Counted from the stretch's first letter, positions 36,001 to 50,934 are shown. The stretch is 64,000 nt of DNA from Mugil cephalus (GCF_022458985.1 NC_061774.1:5632616-5696615); one strand, 5' to 3'. A program made the numbers and translations. The notes: generated by a model from the letters alone, not told the origin.

Positions 36001-36041
36001 GACAAGACAAGACACAATATACAGTACATTCAGCCAGTAAC

Positions 36042-37582
36042 TTAAGAATAAACACATTCTTGTTTGTACAACTCTTTCTTCTTTCTTCCTCTTGTTGGTT
36101 TCCCTCCAGTGAAATGCTGCGTAGCAGCATAGTTCAGATCATCTTCAGCCTGTACAGAGAGTAAAGCGCTCATATACTGTATACTTACTTACTTATTGCT
36201 TCTGCTGGGGATCATGTTAAAACACTGACAAATCACATGATTTGGTGTCACTACTTACATTATCATTAACCTGTTGTCTCAAGTTATCTTGTGAAGCGTT
36301 ACTTTCTGGGCCTAATGATGAATAAGACACACATGAAACATAAAACCACATAGAATTATGTCTGCTGATAGATAATTTAAGTATATCATTCAGTAAACAG
36401 AACTTACCTTCGCATTGTCCACATATTTCTCTAGGAGAGTCATTAAAGATGAAAACAATATTTACGATCACAGATATTGCCAAGCAGATCATTTGATCAT
36501 TTGATTTGATCTTCATTAGTGAATTCAGAATCACCTCTGATTTGTAGATGAGTTCCATTTCCAAGCAACTGCTTCTGACCGCAGATCAGTACAGCACAGT
36601 AGTAAGTCCCAGCATCAGATGAGCTGATGTCTTAGTGAAGAAATAAACACATCTCTTCTGAGTCTCAGATCTCTTCTCACATTTATTATTTGTGTCTCCA
36701 TCAGTGTAGATGATGTTTGGATGAGATGTCTGTGATCCAGCTCTGAACCAGAACACACTGAGATCTCCTGGACATGTCTTGTTCTCAGAGTCAGAGAGGA
36801 CTGAACACTGGAGAGTCACTAAGTCTCCTGGACGGACTGGATCTGATACTGTCTTAACAACAGTATAGTTTGATGTCCTCTCAGTGTTTCCTATATAATG
36901 AACAATTGAAAGACATTTTGCTCATATACATGTGTAGAAACACTCTTCTGTTTTGTTTTGTTTCTTGTGCAGAAATACTAACAAATGCTAGCCCCAGAAA
37001 CTAAAATAAATCTTGAATGAGTAATATACCAGACATTATCTTTCAATTCAATATTTTGAATCCATTAATAAATATTAACTGTCAGTAAGTAACTTATTAT
37101 TTGTTACCTTTTAATGACAAATATGTCCCAGTCCAAGTGGTACATTCCCTCATCTTCTTGAATTGCCCAAAAATTGTCAGATTGCTAACACCCATTTTGC
37201 TTCATTTCCATTCTTGAGGCAGAAATATTGGTCCGTAGTGATTATTTTTCCTACTCTCCAGTCCTGCAATAAATGTCAGGGTTTCTTCAGCCCTCTGCTT
37301 CTACCAGTGAACTGCCCAGTAGTTTAAATCTTTTTTCCGGCCGCACATATGTGAAGTTTCACAGGTGCACCAAGTTGAACTGTGATCACTGGAACCAGTG
37401 TATCTGCAAGTGTATAAAGTACATATCATGAATCAACAGGGAACATTTAGTCTACACTGTTAAAAAAAACACAAAGGATACAAAAATATGCATGAACCAT
37501 GAGACATTGAGTTAACATGAATATTACAATCAGACTTACATCCTCGATGAAGAAAAAGCAATGTTATCCACAGCAGAGCCAT
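36042..37582 (-). pseudogene. NITR-like M-type receptor (second copy), multiply broken
   Basis: Minus-strand leader 37582-37540, Ig1 37403-37108, Ig2 36890-36535, transmembrane remnant about 36505-36418, tail 36149-36042. Ig1 has the same W-stop at WYKQ as its duplicate at 6626-6337, so that defect predates the duplication. Ig2 is 356 bases against 357 in the duplicate: one base is missing (gatgtcttag for gatgttcttag), which shifts the frame before YYC. The 5' half of the transmembrane exon with its acceptor is deleted. The tail exon remains open for 35 residues, with LNYAAT (weakened ITIM) and CVYS before the stop. Confidence 0.7.
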
Positions 37583-40500
37583 CCTGACACTGTCTTAGTA
37601 AAACTGATTTCAGTGACAGACAGAGGAGTGGCAATAACACCAAATACATCTGACTGATTATCATGTTCAGACAGCATTTCCTGCCTCGCTAGACATGAGC
37701 TATTCCCGGACTCTATTATCTTACTTGAGTTACCTTTATTTGACAGATCATATTGCGCCGATGTGCAGGTTCAGAATTGTAGTTTTGAGTCTATTATAAT
37801 GTGATTTAATGTCCATGTCCCGTCCTTTAACCCTTTATAAGGCACTGACTGAAATACTTGGATATTCTATTGTAAGGCATATGGAGACTTTTTAACTTTT
37901 GTGAAATTTTGCAGGTTTTTTCATTTTCATGCAGAAAGATTCAAGATTAATGAAACTACCATATATGGTTCCTCACCCGTAAGTGGTAAACAAATGTAAA
38001 CATGAATTTAGAGCATTACAACATACGTGCTGATTCAGACACTTTTTAACATCCACATTATGACATTAGACAACATTAGACCACTTCTTCATGGTACCTA
38101 ATAAAGGAGTTACGCTCAGTGTTCATGCAGAGGTGGACACTGGAGACACATTTGATCCTGAAATGTTTCCTTGCTCTTTTCTGATTGGCTGGTTGAAAAC
38201 CACATGCTTCCAAACCACACTGAGAGGTACAGGGACCGGGCCGCAATTTAAAACTATACTAACTGTATAAGTAGCCATATAAAGCCTGTAAAGATGTATA
38301 GTTCTGAAATAATAAGCTTAGGGTAAGCTTACATCTACAAACCAAATATGATTTCACTGAGGCTGTATTCTGTGGTCCAGTGTCCAGCATCTACAGAGGA
38401 CTTGTAGGCAAAGGACTGACACAGTAGTAATTACGTTTTAAGAAAGGTCATTGAAAAATCTTGTTTTAGATTGGCTAAACTTTCTTACTTTCTATCAGAC
38501 TTTCCACTTGCCCTGTTAAACACTGCGTATGCATGCTGATGACTTGTTGATCAGGCTACAGATCTGAAAGTGGATTTACTAAAAGAGGAAACAGGGTCAA
38601 AGAGATGTGAGTGCATGCATGCTACATTTATATGAACATGTATGGCATGCAATGTGAGCAAAAGAGCAACATTTATAATATATTCACACAGACCATGTGT
38701 TAATGCCTAGTGTATGCTGCCATGGCTTTGCTCATCTTGAAACAGAAGCTATACACAATGAAGAACTAGAAGTGCAGGACAGAGAAATAATGCAAATTCC
38801 AGATATAACCCCCAAAAGAGGGGGACCATAGGGCCACTCATAAAGCCACATATTCCTATGACAACTACAGTGCATCCATAACTAATTAAGAGTAGATGAT
38901 AAAATATTCAGCAAATAATAAATAATAGACTGACTGAGCTGAGTCATGTGTGAGGAGGCACCTGCCATGTTATTGTGTGTGTGTTTTTGTGTGTTTATAT
39001 AGCCTCCTGTCTTTCTTACAATTGTTGTTCCATTTGTTCCAGCATTCTCTTCTTCTATTCTTCATTCAGGGTTTTTGCTTTCTTTTTGGATTGTGTTTCA
39101 CCTTTTGTTGGACTTTTTTTTTTAATTTAACCCGCTGACCTATGCAGCACCTTTTGTTCCTTATTTACTAAGACATCATGAAATCTACTTTGAGTTGCTC
39201 ATCCTGCCTTTCTGGTCAGTGTATCTTACATTTGGGCCCTCTCTCACATTGCTGGACATTGTCACAGCGCAGTTGCATCATCATGCGTCCAAGCCAGTCA
39301 CACTTCAACATTAATCACTCACAATGCATTTTATTGATTTTCGTAGTTTTTACTCTATCCTCAGAAATCAAATACCGTATTTCCCCTAAGAGTGACCGGG
39401 GCCTTTATTTACTCAGCCGCCCAGAACACCCGGCCATTATTTGAGGTAGGCTTTTATTAATTCCCTTCGTTTCATACCTGTATGTACCAGTATATTTGCT
39501 CAAAGTTTTCCTACTTTTACTCTGCCATTTTTTATTTATTTTTCTCTTTAGCAGGTACACCCATAGACATTAATACATCAATGCATATTAATGTCTATGG
39601 CGCTGCATGCTCTTTCCATACATCCATGGCTCTTTCACATGTATGTATGACACGCTGTCAGATAAGAAACGTGCATGTGGAGCGACTTAAACCTTTGTGA
39701 GTTATAAAGCCATACATGACTTAAACAGGCTCAAATATTAGTCATATTTCAGACAAACGCCCATGCTTGTTTGGTTAACACTATTTGTCAATAAAAGCAC
39801 AATGAAATGAAAGATTGAGAAACATTGTGAATCTGTTGCAGCCAGCTTGCTAAGAACAAGCTAATGCCACCTGTCTGTGGCTCTTGCCACAAATCACAAA
39901 AACTTCTAGCTGAGTCAAACCAGCCCCAAACCTCTGTCTAACATATCACTCAGTTAGCTCAGTTTTAGTGAAAATTTTACTTTGTTTCCAGATATTGACT
40001 TTAGTCCGACTACAGAAACACGAACTCATGGTAGCAATAATTGGTATAGGGAAATGGTAATTAGGACAGGATAGACACACCGTTTATGAAGTGGATATAC
40101 TTCAAGTAACAAACACTTATTCATTTGTCTTCAGAGATTATTCACAGATGGATTTTAACAAGAAAATACTTGTTAACACTTGTTAAAATTTGGAAAGTTC
40201 TTTTTTAAAAACAAAAACAGCATCATGTACAGTAGCCTATGTGGGAAATCATAGTGCTGTGGAAGCAGAACACTGGGGCTACTTACTGTGTTGTTGATCT
40301 AATGCTGGTGAATTGGCCATAAATATGATAGCTGTGGATCATTTAGCAGAAAAACTGTAATCCTTTAACTGACGTTCAGCGATGCCTTTGACTCTGAGTT
40401 GTGTTGGAATGGAAATCGCCTGGATATTTTGGTTCATTCTTCTGTTGTTGGTAAAAGAAAAGGTTATTCTGTGAAGCCCTGTGTGCGGTATTGTGAGTAT

Positions 40501-40785
40501 AATCCATAGTATTGATAGTGATAATTGATAGTCTAAAGCTTCTTGGTTCTGCTCTCAAATCGCAAAAGATTACTGCATTTAAATTTACAATGCTCAAAGA
40601 ATTCCGTAGGGAACAAAAAAACCCAGACCCCACAGGAGGAGGTGATCCTTACCATACCTTGTCCAAAACTGAAATGACGCCACTGGTTACACATCAATGG
40701 TTCAATTAGTTTACATTTTTTTTCTTTCTTTCTTTCTTCTTGTCTGCATTTGTCTGCATAGTTGAACACCACAGGGTGTCAACAT
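37583..40785. other. Duplicated spacer, no gene recognised
   Basis: Matches 6805-9920 closely. A TTTC-rich tract (40718-40741) directly precedes the Tc1 element and has no counterpart in copy 1. Confidence 0.5.
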
Positions 40786-40787
40786 TA

Positions 40788-42288
<1,501 letters not shown>

Positions 42289-42289
42289 C

Positions 42290-45200
42290 CAGTCATTCAA
42301 TCTCTCTGTGACTTTTTAAAACATACACTGTTGTTTTTATCTCCTGCCGGGCTACCACCCAACCGAGATTGCCTTAGCCCCGGTGGTTACACTAACAAAC
42401 ATTGTCAGCCATGCCTGCAAACGAGGATGTACTACTTAGAAAAGCAAATAAAGAGGAGAAGGCCAGGTATGATGTCACAGCACTGGGGAATCCCTTCTCC
42501 GGGTCTGATGCTGCCATACCTGCACACACATCTCGTTCTGCCACGAGGGTCCTCCTCCTTCTCCTTTGCTCCTCCCTCAGATCACGTTGGTAGTGGGTGA
42601 CTCCATAGGCACGCTGATTTTTCTAGTGCCACTACCCACTGTTTTCCTGGAGCCACTGTCCCAGTGATCCTGGAGAAATTCCCTGTGCTGCTGCCCTACA
42701 CACCACCAACGGTAATCCACATGTTGGCACCAATGACACTGCGCACAGGCAGTCAGAGATGACTAAAAATAATTTTGAAAACCTTTTTAGTCTTTTAACG
42801 GAGAGCAAGTTCAACATTTCTGTCAGTGGTCCACCCTGTCCCATGGAGCAGAGCGTTTCAGCAAGCTCCCTTAGCCTTCGTACAATACATGGTTCCAACC
42901 CGCAGAGGTTACTGCATTTTTACTCAATTTTTACTTTTAATTTACTCAACATATCACTCAACCCATATCAAAGATCATACACTGGACCTTGTTATCACCT
43001 CCAGTCTGACAACACACATTTCCTCTGTTTTAGATTTAGCTATTTCTGATAGTTTTTGCGTCTTTTTTTAGTGTCAATAGTAAACATGATGATAATATTC
43101 CAGAAATTAAAAACAGCACTCTACAAAGTATCTCCATTTAAAGCAAAAAAAATTAAAAATTAAAATTAAAAAGAAAGTGTCGGGTTGCAGAGAGGCAATG
43201 GAGAAAGAACAGATTACAAATAATCCTCCACATTTTAAAATCTGAGCAAAAAAATACAATAAGACAATAAAGAATGCAAGAAAGGTACACTTTTCAAACA
43301 TCATCAGTGAAAACCACAATACATCCAGAATACTGTTTTTAACATGTCTTGCAGGATGTCAACAGACTTCAAATGTGAGGAGTTTGCAGCTCACTTCAGC
43401 AGTAAAATAAAAACTATTAGGTCAGCTTTTAGTCAATCTCAATCTTGTTTTATTACAGCTGAACCTATGTTTTTATGTGAGGAAACACCGGATAATGTTG
43501 TCCTGGTTGATGCTAAGGTGCTCTCAGTTAAAACCAGCAGCCTGCCTTTTAGATCCAAGTCTTACGCTGTATTTTAAATCCGTTTTTCTAAGCTGAGGAT
43601 GCTTTGAATAGTTTAAATTATTCTCTTTAGACAGGAGTTTTCCCAAGTGCTTTTAAGACAGCCTTGGTCAGGCCTCCTCTAAAGAGGAATAATTTAGACC
43701 CTACAATGCTCAACAATTACAGACCAGTGTCTAATCTGCCATTTTTAAGTACATTTTTTAGAGAAATTGGTTTTTAACCACTTGAATGAGTTTATGAAAA
43801 CTCACAGTTTGTATCAAACTTTTCAATTGGGTTTTCAGACAAATCACAGTACTGAAACTGACCTGATTAAGGTTTTAAATGATATTCGAATGATCATGGA
43901 CAAGAGGAAACTCTCTGCCCTGGTTCTACTGGATTTGAGTGCAGAATTTGACACAGTAGACCACAATACTCTTTTAAGCAGACTGCACAACATGATCGAC
44001 CTGTCATGTACTGTTTTTAACTGGTTTAAATCCTACCTCACTGGCAGACAATTTTATGTGTCTATCGATGAATACTACTCTTCTGAGAAATACAAACTGG
44101 ATTGTGGTGTCCCCCAAGGCTCAATCTTAGGTCCAACACTTTTTAATTTGTACATGCTGCCACTTGGCGAAGTCAACATGAGACACAGAATAAGTTTTCA
44201 CAGTTGATAATACACAGCCACACATTGCCATGTCTCCTGATGACCCAGGACTCAGGCTCAGAGAGAGAAGCTTTAACCAAATTTACAGACAATGTTTATG
44301 TCTCTCTCGCAACAAGTAAAAAGCCTGGGTGTTATTGTTAACTCTGAGCTTGGTTTTATCCCTCACATTAAAAACTTAGTATAAACTGTACTGTACCTCA
44401 AGAACATAGTCCCGAGTCTGCCCGTTTCCGCAAACACAGAGACGCTGATGCATGCTTTTATCTCCAGTCATATTCTTATGTCCCAGTCTAGGGGTGCCTA
44501 GAGCACAACATGAAAAGTGACCATCTTCCCCAAGTCCCAAGCAGCCACCAGTAGATTTTGGGTTTTAATTCCAAAAAAAAAAGATTTATTTACAATGAGA
44601 GAAACAAATTTATCCACACCAATAATTATTAAAGTAACTCAGGGCTTCAGGGTAGATCAAGGCCAAAACGACAAACAAAACAACTCTATCTGGAAAATAA
44701 AGAAACTAACCTCCGAAAACAAAACAACAAAGACTTACCTTCCTAACTAAAATACACAGGAGAAAACAATCAAAACAAAATGGCAGTCCATCCCTACTAT
44801 TCAAAGGTAATTGGAATAATGTCATTAAGCTTTGGCATGAGGTTGTGACCAGTTGGGAGATGCGGAGGATGGAGGTGCTGCCGACCAATGGCTGCCATCT
44901 TGGTTCTTTATAAGGCGGGTGAGCATCCAGTAGCAGCCAATCGCACGTCAGGTATGGCCCGTTCTCCCAAAAACCTCTCCACTATGGCACAGCCCTTTTT
45001 GCATATGGGATTAGAAAAAAAAACACAGGACACATGCAGCACATGGCAGCCCTCTAAAATGACCACAGTCATAACACATATTGACTATTGTAATGCCCTC
45101 CTTTCTGATCTTCCCAAAAAGAAACAAAAATCCTTTACAGTTACTTCAAAGCTCAGCTGCACATGTGCTGACGAAGACCATAGACAGCATATAACACCAG

Positions 45201-46020
45201 TTTTAAGATCGCTGCATTGGCTCCCTGTGTGTTTCATGGTCGATTTTAAGGTCCTTTTACTGGTTTATAAATGTCTTGATGGTCTTGGTCCCTAATATTC
45301 AGATCAGATCTGCTTTTTCCACATCGGACCCTTGCAGCCCTGAGGTCCTCTGGTACCGGCCTTTTAGTGGTTCCTAGAGTCAAGACAAAGAAGTATGGTG
45401 AGGCATCTTTTCAGTTTTACAGCCCATGTCTATGGAACAGCCTGTTGAGGACCTCGGGGCTACACAGAGTGTTGATATTTTTAAAAAGAGACTAAAAACC
45501 CACCTTTGTAGCTTATCTATTTTAGCTTGATTTACGCACGCTGGTTTAGCACCATTTATTTAGTTTATTTATTTATTATATTATTTATCTATCCACCATG
45601 CAGATATGTATTTATATTTACTTATTTATTTAATTTTAATTGTTTACTTTTTATATATTATTATTATTGTTGTTGTTATTGTTGTTGTTTTTTTATCTTT
45701 TACTCAAGCCCTGGTGTTTCCTCACTGAGGACCTTCCCTTTCTGGGAGCTGTGATCGGTTCTGGCTGTGGCAATGCTGTGGGGATGGTCCTGGCCTGGAG
45801 GGTTGGGGGGGCCCGGTCACTGCCTATGGATGTGGCATGGACTTCTCCACCAGCCTGGGCCAGGGTGGTCCCTGCCGTGTTGCCCCTTCGGTTGGGGGCT
45901 GTGAACGGCTCCTAGTGCAAACTTTCCTCCGTGATGGCGTTTCCTCGCTAGGCCATCTGTGCTCAGTCATGTTACTCATTTTATCAGTGCTCTTTCTATC
46001 CCTGTGCTCCTTTGTGTGCT
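42290..46020 (+). mobile_element. CR1/L2-type LINE, internally deleted, copy 2
   Basis: Duplicate of the element at 10135. ORF1 esterase debris, endonuclease debris, reverse transcriptase at 43767-44207 (LVLLDLSAEFDTVDH, GVPQGSILGPTLFNLYML) and the C-terminal LHWLPVCFMVDFKVLLLVYK at 44888-45295 are in the same order. The YADD is missing as in copy 1. The nested insertion lies at 44475-45076 between CATATT repeats (44469-44474 and 45077-45082). Confidence 0.7.
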
Positions 46021-46029
46021 CTCTTGCGC

Positions 46030-46281
46030 TCACTCCCCGCGTCCCCTGCCTTCCCATCGGACAGTAAGTTCAATAAAATACACTACCTTCTCTACTTTCG
46101 ACAACAACAGCAGGTCCAGTCTCAATCGGGTACTCACTATCTGTGCTGGGACAATCAGCTGTTCGTTTAAGTCAGCCCTCAGCTCCCAGGCTCTGCCTAC
46201 CCTTAGCTGCCCTGCACTACGTCTGATCCTCTCCGGTCTGGCCTTTTCTTCCTCCTGTACAAACAAAATAAGTATATTCAC
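46030..46281 (-). mobile_element. Retroelement ORF fragment, copy 2
   Basis: Duplicate of the minus-strand frame at 13852-14172 (GRAWELRADLNEQLIVPAQI, YFIELTVRWE), with a shorter N-terminus. Confidence 0.35.
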
Positions 46282-46349
46282 CCTTCAGCAGATAAGAAAT
46301 TTACTTCAACCCGTTTTTCCTCACTTGTAGCTGCTAAACATTTCAGCAC

Positions 46350-47500
46350 CTGGTTGTGACGCCAGGTTTATCATCCTTGGGAGAGACACACATACACACA
46401 GCCTGTCTTATGCACAAATGAGTAGTGTGTATAACTTTATATATATAATATATATCACTTCCATATGATCTGAATTTTGCTCCCACCAGGCCAGTCATCT
46501 AACAAAGGTGGAGGTAGTGGGGCCCACTTCTTAACAGGCTATGTGTAGCGGGGTTCTTTCTGTCAAAAAATATGGCGTCAACAAGAAGCTATGTAATATT
46601 TACAAAATAGTAACAACTATCTACAAAAAATATTTACAAAAAATAGTGGCTGTTCGCACTGCTGAAATAGGTTCTTCTTTCGCCAACACAGCTTGCAACA
46701 CCACCTCTCCACACACACACAAACATGGACAAAATGGCTGCCTCATAAATGATAAGCCCCTCCCAGTGGGCTGACACAAAAATAGTAATCAACTATAACA
46801 GAAATGTTTCCAACCTAGAGAAACAACAAAAAGGACATTTAACCAGAAACACACATCCAGAAATATTTAAGGTATTATGATGTAATATAGGTTTTCAGAT
46901 CATCATAAATACTGAGAAATATCCTTTCATTAATACAAACAATATTCAGTTGCATCTGGTGACCTTTTTCCCGCCACATGCCCTTTAAAACAGCAGGGAG
47001 TAGATAGGCCCCTGTTTGGCCAACTGTACCTGAGGAGCGGGGGGGACAATTCGGTGTCTGCACTGCAAAATGTATGAACAGGCCAGTAACTCTTTGGTCC
47101 CAAGCTGCTTCTCTAATCGCTATGCAACAACTTCCCCTAATCCCTGTTTGTATAGTTCATTGATATTAAAACAAGCCCACACATTCTAATAAGTATGATA
47201 GATGGATGTCAGATACAGATCATATGTTACTACCAAGTGTAAACTCTTTATTTCGCTAAATCAACACTTGTTACAGTGTCACAACCATTATCAGTGAAGA
47301 TCCAGCCTGTGGATATTTCCTCTGAGATTCAGACTGTGATGCATTTTAAACCCTTCTTGTAGGACATACCACAGGCATCAGAAGTGACCATACCAACTGC
47401 TGCTTGATGACCAAGGATGAAGAAATACAGTCACCTAGGATAAACAGGTCAAGTAAAGCAATCAGTCTTGAGAACTGCTACAACACATGAAAGAGAGGTG
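46350..47500. other. Spacer upstream of G-type receptor, no gene
   Basis: Nearly identical to 14180-15330. No coding exon recognised. Confidence 0.5.
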
Positions 47501-47509
47501 ATCAGATTC

Positions 47510-47661
47510 ACAAAGCCCTGTATGAGACCAATGTAACAGGAAGTGTACTTTTGAAACTATTCTCAGTAAACCAATCAGATGCATTTTATGATGTGACGTC
47601 ACCTCCTTCTCATCTCCTTCACGCTCTTAAATACAAAAAAGAAAAAAAACACAATGTCAAG
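47510..47661 (+). promoter_or_regulatory. Conserved proximal promoter
   Basis: AGGAAGT (47538-47544), CCAAT (47571-47575), perfect TGACGTCA (47594-47601) and TTAAATA near 47626. A uORF, ATG TCA AGA TGA (47654-47665), ends by overlapping the true start codon as ATGA. Confidence 0.5.
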
Positions 47662-48733
47662 ATGATCGTGTTATGGATAACACTGCTTTGTCTTCATCCA
47701 GTATGTAAGTGCTCTTTTGTTCTGTCTAAAGGTTTTCTCAGTGGAGAATTTATACACTAAAGAGACGATTTTGCAGCAGAACTTTTGCACATCATACACA
47801 ATATTCTTTAATTATTTCTTATGTTTTCCTTTAATTCAGATATGCTGCTTCCAGTGAAAACAGTTCATCTTGGTGAACCAGCCACATTTACATGTGTTAT
47901 ACCAAACACAGAATTCAGCAACAGAGGAATCTACTGGTACAAGCAGAGTGTTGGAGATTATCTTAATATAATTGTAACATTGTTTAAATCCGTAACAGAG
48001 TACGCACCAAACGTTTCAAAATCAAGATTTGACTTATGTACTGATGACAGTTTTAGTAACCTGACCATTTTGAGCACAGTTGAAGAGGATGAAGGAATGT
48101 ACCACTGTGGAGTCAAAGAGTGGATAAAGACTAAATGGAGTGGGACATATTTGTTAGTAGAAGGTAAGGTTTGATTTACTTGAAGTTTTGTAGTCCTTCT
48201 TATCATGATGTGAAAATGCCCAAGATATGGTTGGAAGTGCTCAGTTTTTAATACTGTTTTGTTTTAAAAAAGGAAACACTGAGAGGACTGTTGTTCAGAC
48301 AGTATCATATCCAGTCCGTCCAGGAGACTCAGTGACTCTCCAGTGTTCAGTCCTCTCTGACTCTGAGGACAAGACGTGTCCAGGAGATCTCAGTGTGTTC
48401 TGGTTCAGAGCTGGATCACAGACATCTCATCCAAACATCATCTACACTGACGGAGATATGAGTAATAAATGTGAGAAGAGATCTGAGCCTCAGAAGAGAT
48501 GTATCTACAGCTTCTCTAAGAACGTCAGCTCCTCTGATGCTGGGACTTACTACTGTGCTGTGGCCACATGTGGAGAGATATTATTTGGAAATGGAACTAA
48601 ACTGGAAGCTGGTAAACATCAAACAGCAAGTTCTGTGTTAGTTATTGTGTTGGTGGTAGCAATCATCTGCTTGGCCATTTCTATGATTATAAATCTAATT
48701 TTCATCTGTTGTCGAACTCAGAAAAGACATTAA
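47662..48733 (+). CDS. NITR-like receptor with fused Ig2/membrane exon and no cytoplasmic ITIM (275 aa)
   Basis: Exons 47662-47704, 47840-48163 and 48273-48733 join to 828 bases with no stop. Ig1 and Ig2 are intact (WYKQ, DEGMYHC, WSGTYLLVEG; FWFRAGS, YYCAV, FGNGTKLEAG). Intron 3 of the sister gene (16439-16534) is gone: Ig2 reads through six extra bases (GGTAAACAT for GAT) straight into the membrane segment VLVIVLVVAIICLAISMII. After CCRTQKRH a TAA comes one base before the old donor. It arose from a four-codon deletion and a GAA-to-TAA change relative to the gene at 1256. The membrane segment has no basic residue to bind an adaptor. The old tail exons persist at 50105-50166 and 50258-50362 as untranslated sequence, and the ITIM tyrosine there is now cysteine (TGT). 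A decoy or modified signalling role is inference. Expression is unproven. Confidence 0.7.
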
Positions 48734-48844
48734 GGTAAGTGTAGTTTACTTACTTTGTTTGCCTCCTGTTTGTTCAGGGAACACTGAATACTACAACTAA
48801 GATCTGTTCAGTTTTGATGTGCTTTTCCTCTTGCAGTTGTGAAG

Positions 48845-50036
48845 TGAGTTGAGACCTCGGCTGACCAACAGCCTAAAAGTCCGGTACTAAGTGTGTGATC
48901 GGAACTTGAATTAATAGAATATAAGAGTATGATACTATGATTGAAGAATAATTTTTATTAAACATGTTGATTTTCAGTGATTGAATGTTATACACAGAGT
49001 GTAAGATGAATAATAGTGGAAGCAATGTAACCAATGTTTGTGAAATCAGGAACAGAATAAGAAAAACAGGATACAGATTTCAGGCAGTAGGGGCAAAAAG
49101 GGGAACTGAAACCTGTTGGCCTGAGGGCAGGTCAGGACATGTCCAAATACACAGTTAGTGGAAAAGTACAGAAGATGAACTAATTTCCAAGTATTAATTA
49201 ATAATATATGAATGTAACACCCTTATTGGACAAAAGTGATGGGATGATGATTAGCCATAGTGATGTATGGGAGATAGGATGTGTCTCGGTTTAAGGATGT
49301 AAAAGATGAAATGCAGAAGTATTTTACGGGAGAGGAGACCAATTGGAGTACATTTGTGAAGGATTTAAGGGATTACCAAAGGACAGAAACATCATTCATT
49401 TTTGAGTTATAATTTGATAAGGATATTACTGATTAAATATTATATGATTGAATTTGAATTGATTATCTGAAATCTAAATATTATTTTAACAAATATCTGA
49501 TTTTGGTTTTGATTGATTTATTGAGCTGTTGCAATTGCTAAAGCTGAACCTGCAAATAAAATTTGGCTCTAAAGGTCAGAAGACTTGTTGACAATTATTT
49601 CTCCCTTTTTGCTGGTACTCATCACAGTAAAACTATAGGCAACTTGAATGGTAGCCCCAACACCTAGCTCTTATTGTTCAGGCTAGTCAAGTCTACTTAA
49701 AACTATTTTATGTCCGTAGGGCTTTCAGCCTAGCCTTTGAATTATAACCTGGCACATACCAAGTGCACAGATCCATTAGGGGTAAGCCACCACAACTGAC
49801 GGGACTCAACTTCGGACCCAGCTGCAGGAAGCCGCTCTGACTGGTGATTCCGGGGGACGTGAGGAAGCGGGGCAGACGTCAGAATTAAGGGTGGTTAGAA
49901 GTCAGGCGAGTTACCCCGTCTACAGCTTGAGCACAGCTATCACTGAGTTCAGTTGAGGTAATACTCTGCTGACATGAAGCTGTAACCCTATATAAATGGA
50001 GAAGCTGTCTTACCTGTACCTGTGAGATCTAACACA
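48845..50036 (+). mobile_element. LTR-like insertion (possible solo LTR) in the receptor's intron 4
   Basis: The intron sequence cctcttgcagtccatc, continuous in the genes at 1256 and 15489, is split here by about 1.19 kb. The insert starts TGTGAAG, ends TAACA, and is flanked by CAGT on both sides (a 4-base target duplication), as LTRs are. It has an AATAAA at 49555-49560 and ctatataaatgg near the right end. No protein-coding frame of retroviral type was seen. Another non-coding element class is possible. Confidence 0.45.
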
Positions 50037-50104
50037 GTCCATCGCCGAGTTGTTGATCCTAATTTAAAAGTCAAATTAATGTGCTTGTTTTTATTCATAC
50101 GTAG

Positions 50105-50362
50105 CAACAAAAAGCAGCTCTTCACCAGCCAGACAGGACGATATGAGCCAACCAGTTAAAGATAAAGTAATTACAGCAACTCACATTATTTGTTATTTCA
50201 CTTGCATGATTCCCAACGGCTCAGTGTAACAGAATGCCTTTTTTATTTGCTGCATAGGCTGAAGGTGATTTCAACTGTGCTGCACTGCTTTTCTCTGCCA
50301 GAGGAAGAAAGAAGAAAGAGTTGAATCCAGAAGAATGTGTGTATTCTCATGTGAAATACTGA
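50105..50362 (+). pseudogene. Orphaned tail exons of the receptor at 47662
   Basis: Tail-1 (50105-50166) and tail-2 (50258-50362) retain acceptors and donors but lie after the new stop codon. In tail-2 the codons aligned to LNYAAL read FNCAAL, so the ITIM tyrosine is lost. The C-terminal VYSHVKY is still encoded. This fits relaxed constraint after tail truncation. Confidence 0.65.
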
Positions 50363-50934
50363 ATGTAAATTACACCCAAATTACACCCAAATTCTCTCCA
50401 TGTGCCGTATTTTACCGTACATTGGTTCTTACCTAATGCTAGAACCTTATGCTAGAAACATTAATCTAAGATTCCTCAGGCTTCTGTTTCATTTTGTTTT
50501 CGGAAAAATGCAACTTAATTGGAGATTCTCTTTCTCTTTCAAACAATTATAAACCTATTTCTAACCAAATACACACCCTAAACAACAAAACTGATTTCAG
50601 AGCCAGTGCATGCAACTGTAATATTAAGACAGGTCTTTACATGTGTGAACATTATGTTTCAAAGTGACTGTCTTCAATAAATAATACATTCATTAAAAAG
50701 GTTTCAACAAAATGTTTGATTGATATATTTGTTTTGTGCCTCAGCCTTCACAGTCACGCTAGAGTAGCTGAGAAAAGGCTTTACTCTCAGTTTCCACTTC
50801 AAACCTAGAAGCACTTTTTATCTAGTTAGATTCCACTAAGAGGTCTGTGGTTCACTGCGTGTACAATTTAATGAGGACTGTCGTCAGTTATGAATATTTA
50901 GAAAGGGACATTGATTCTGCGTGTTTCCTTTAGT

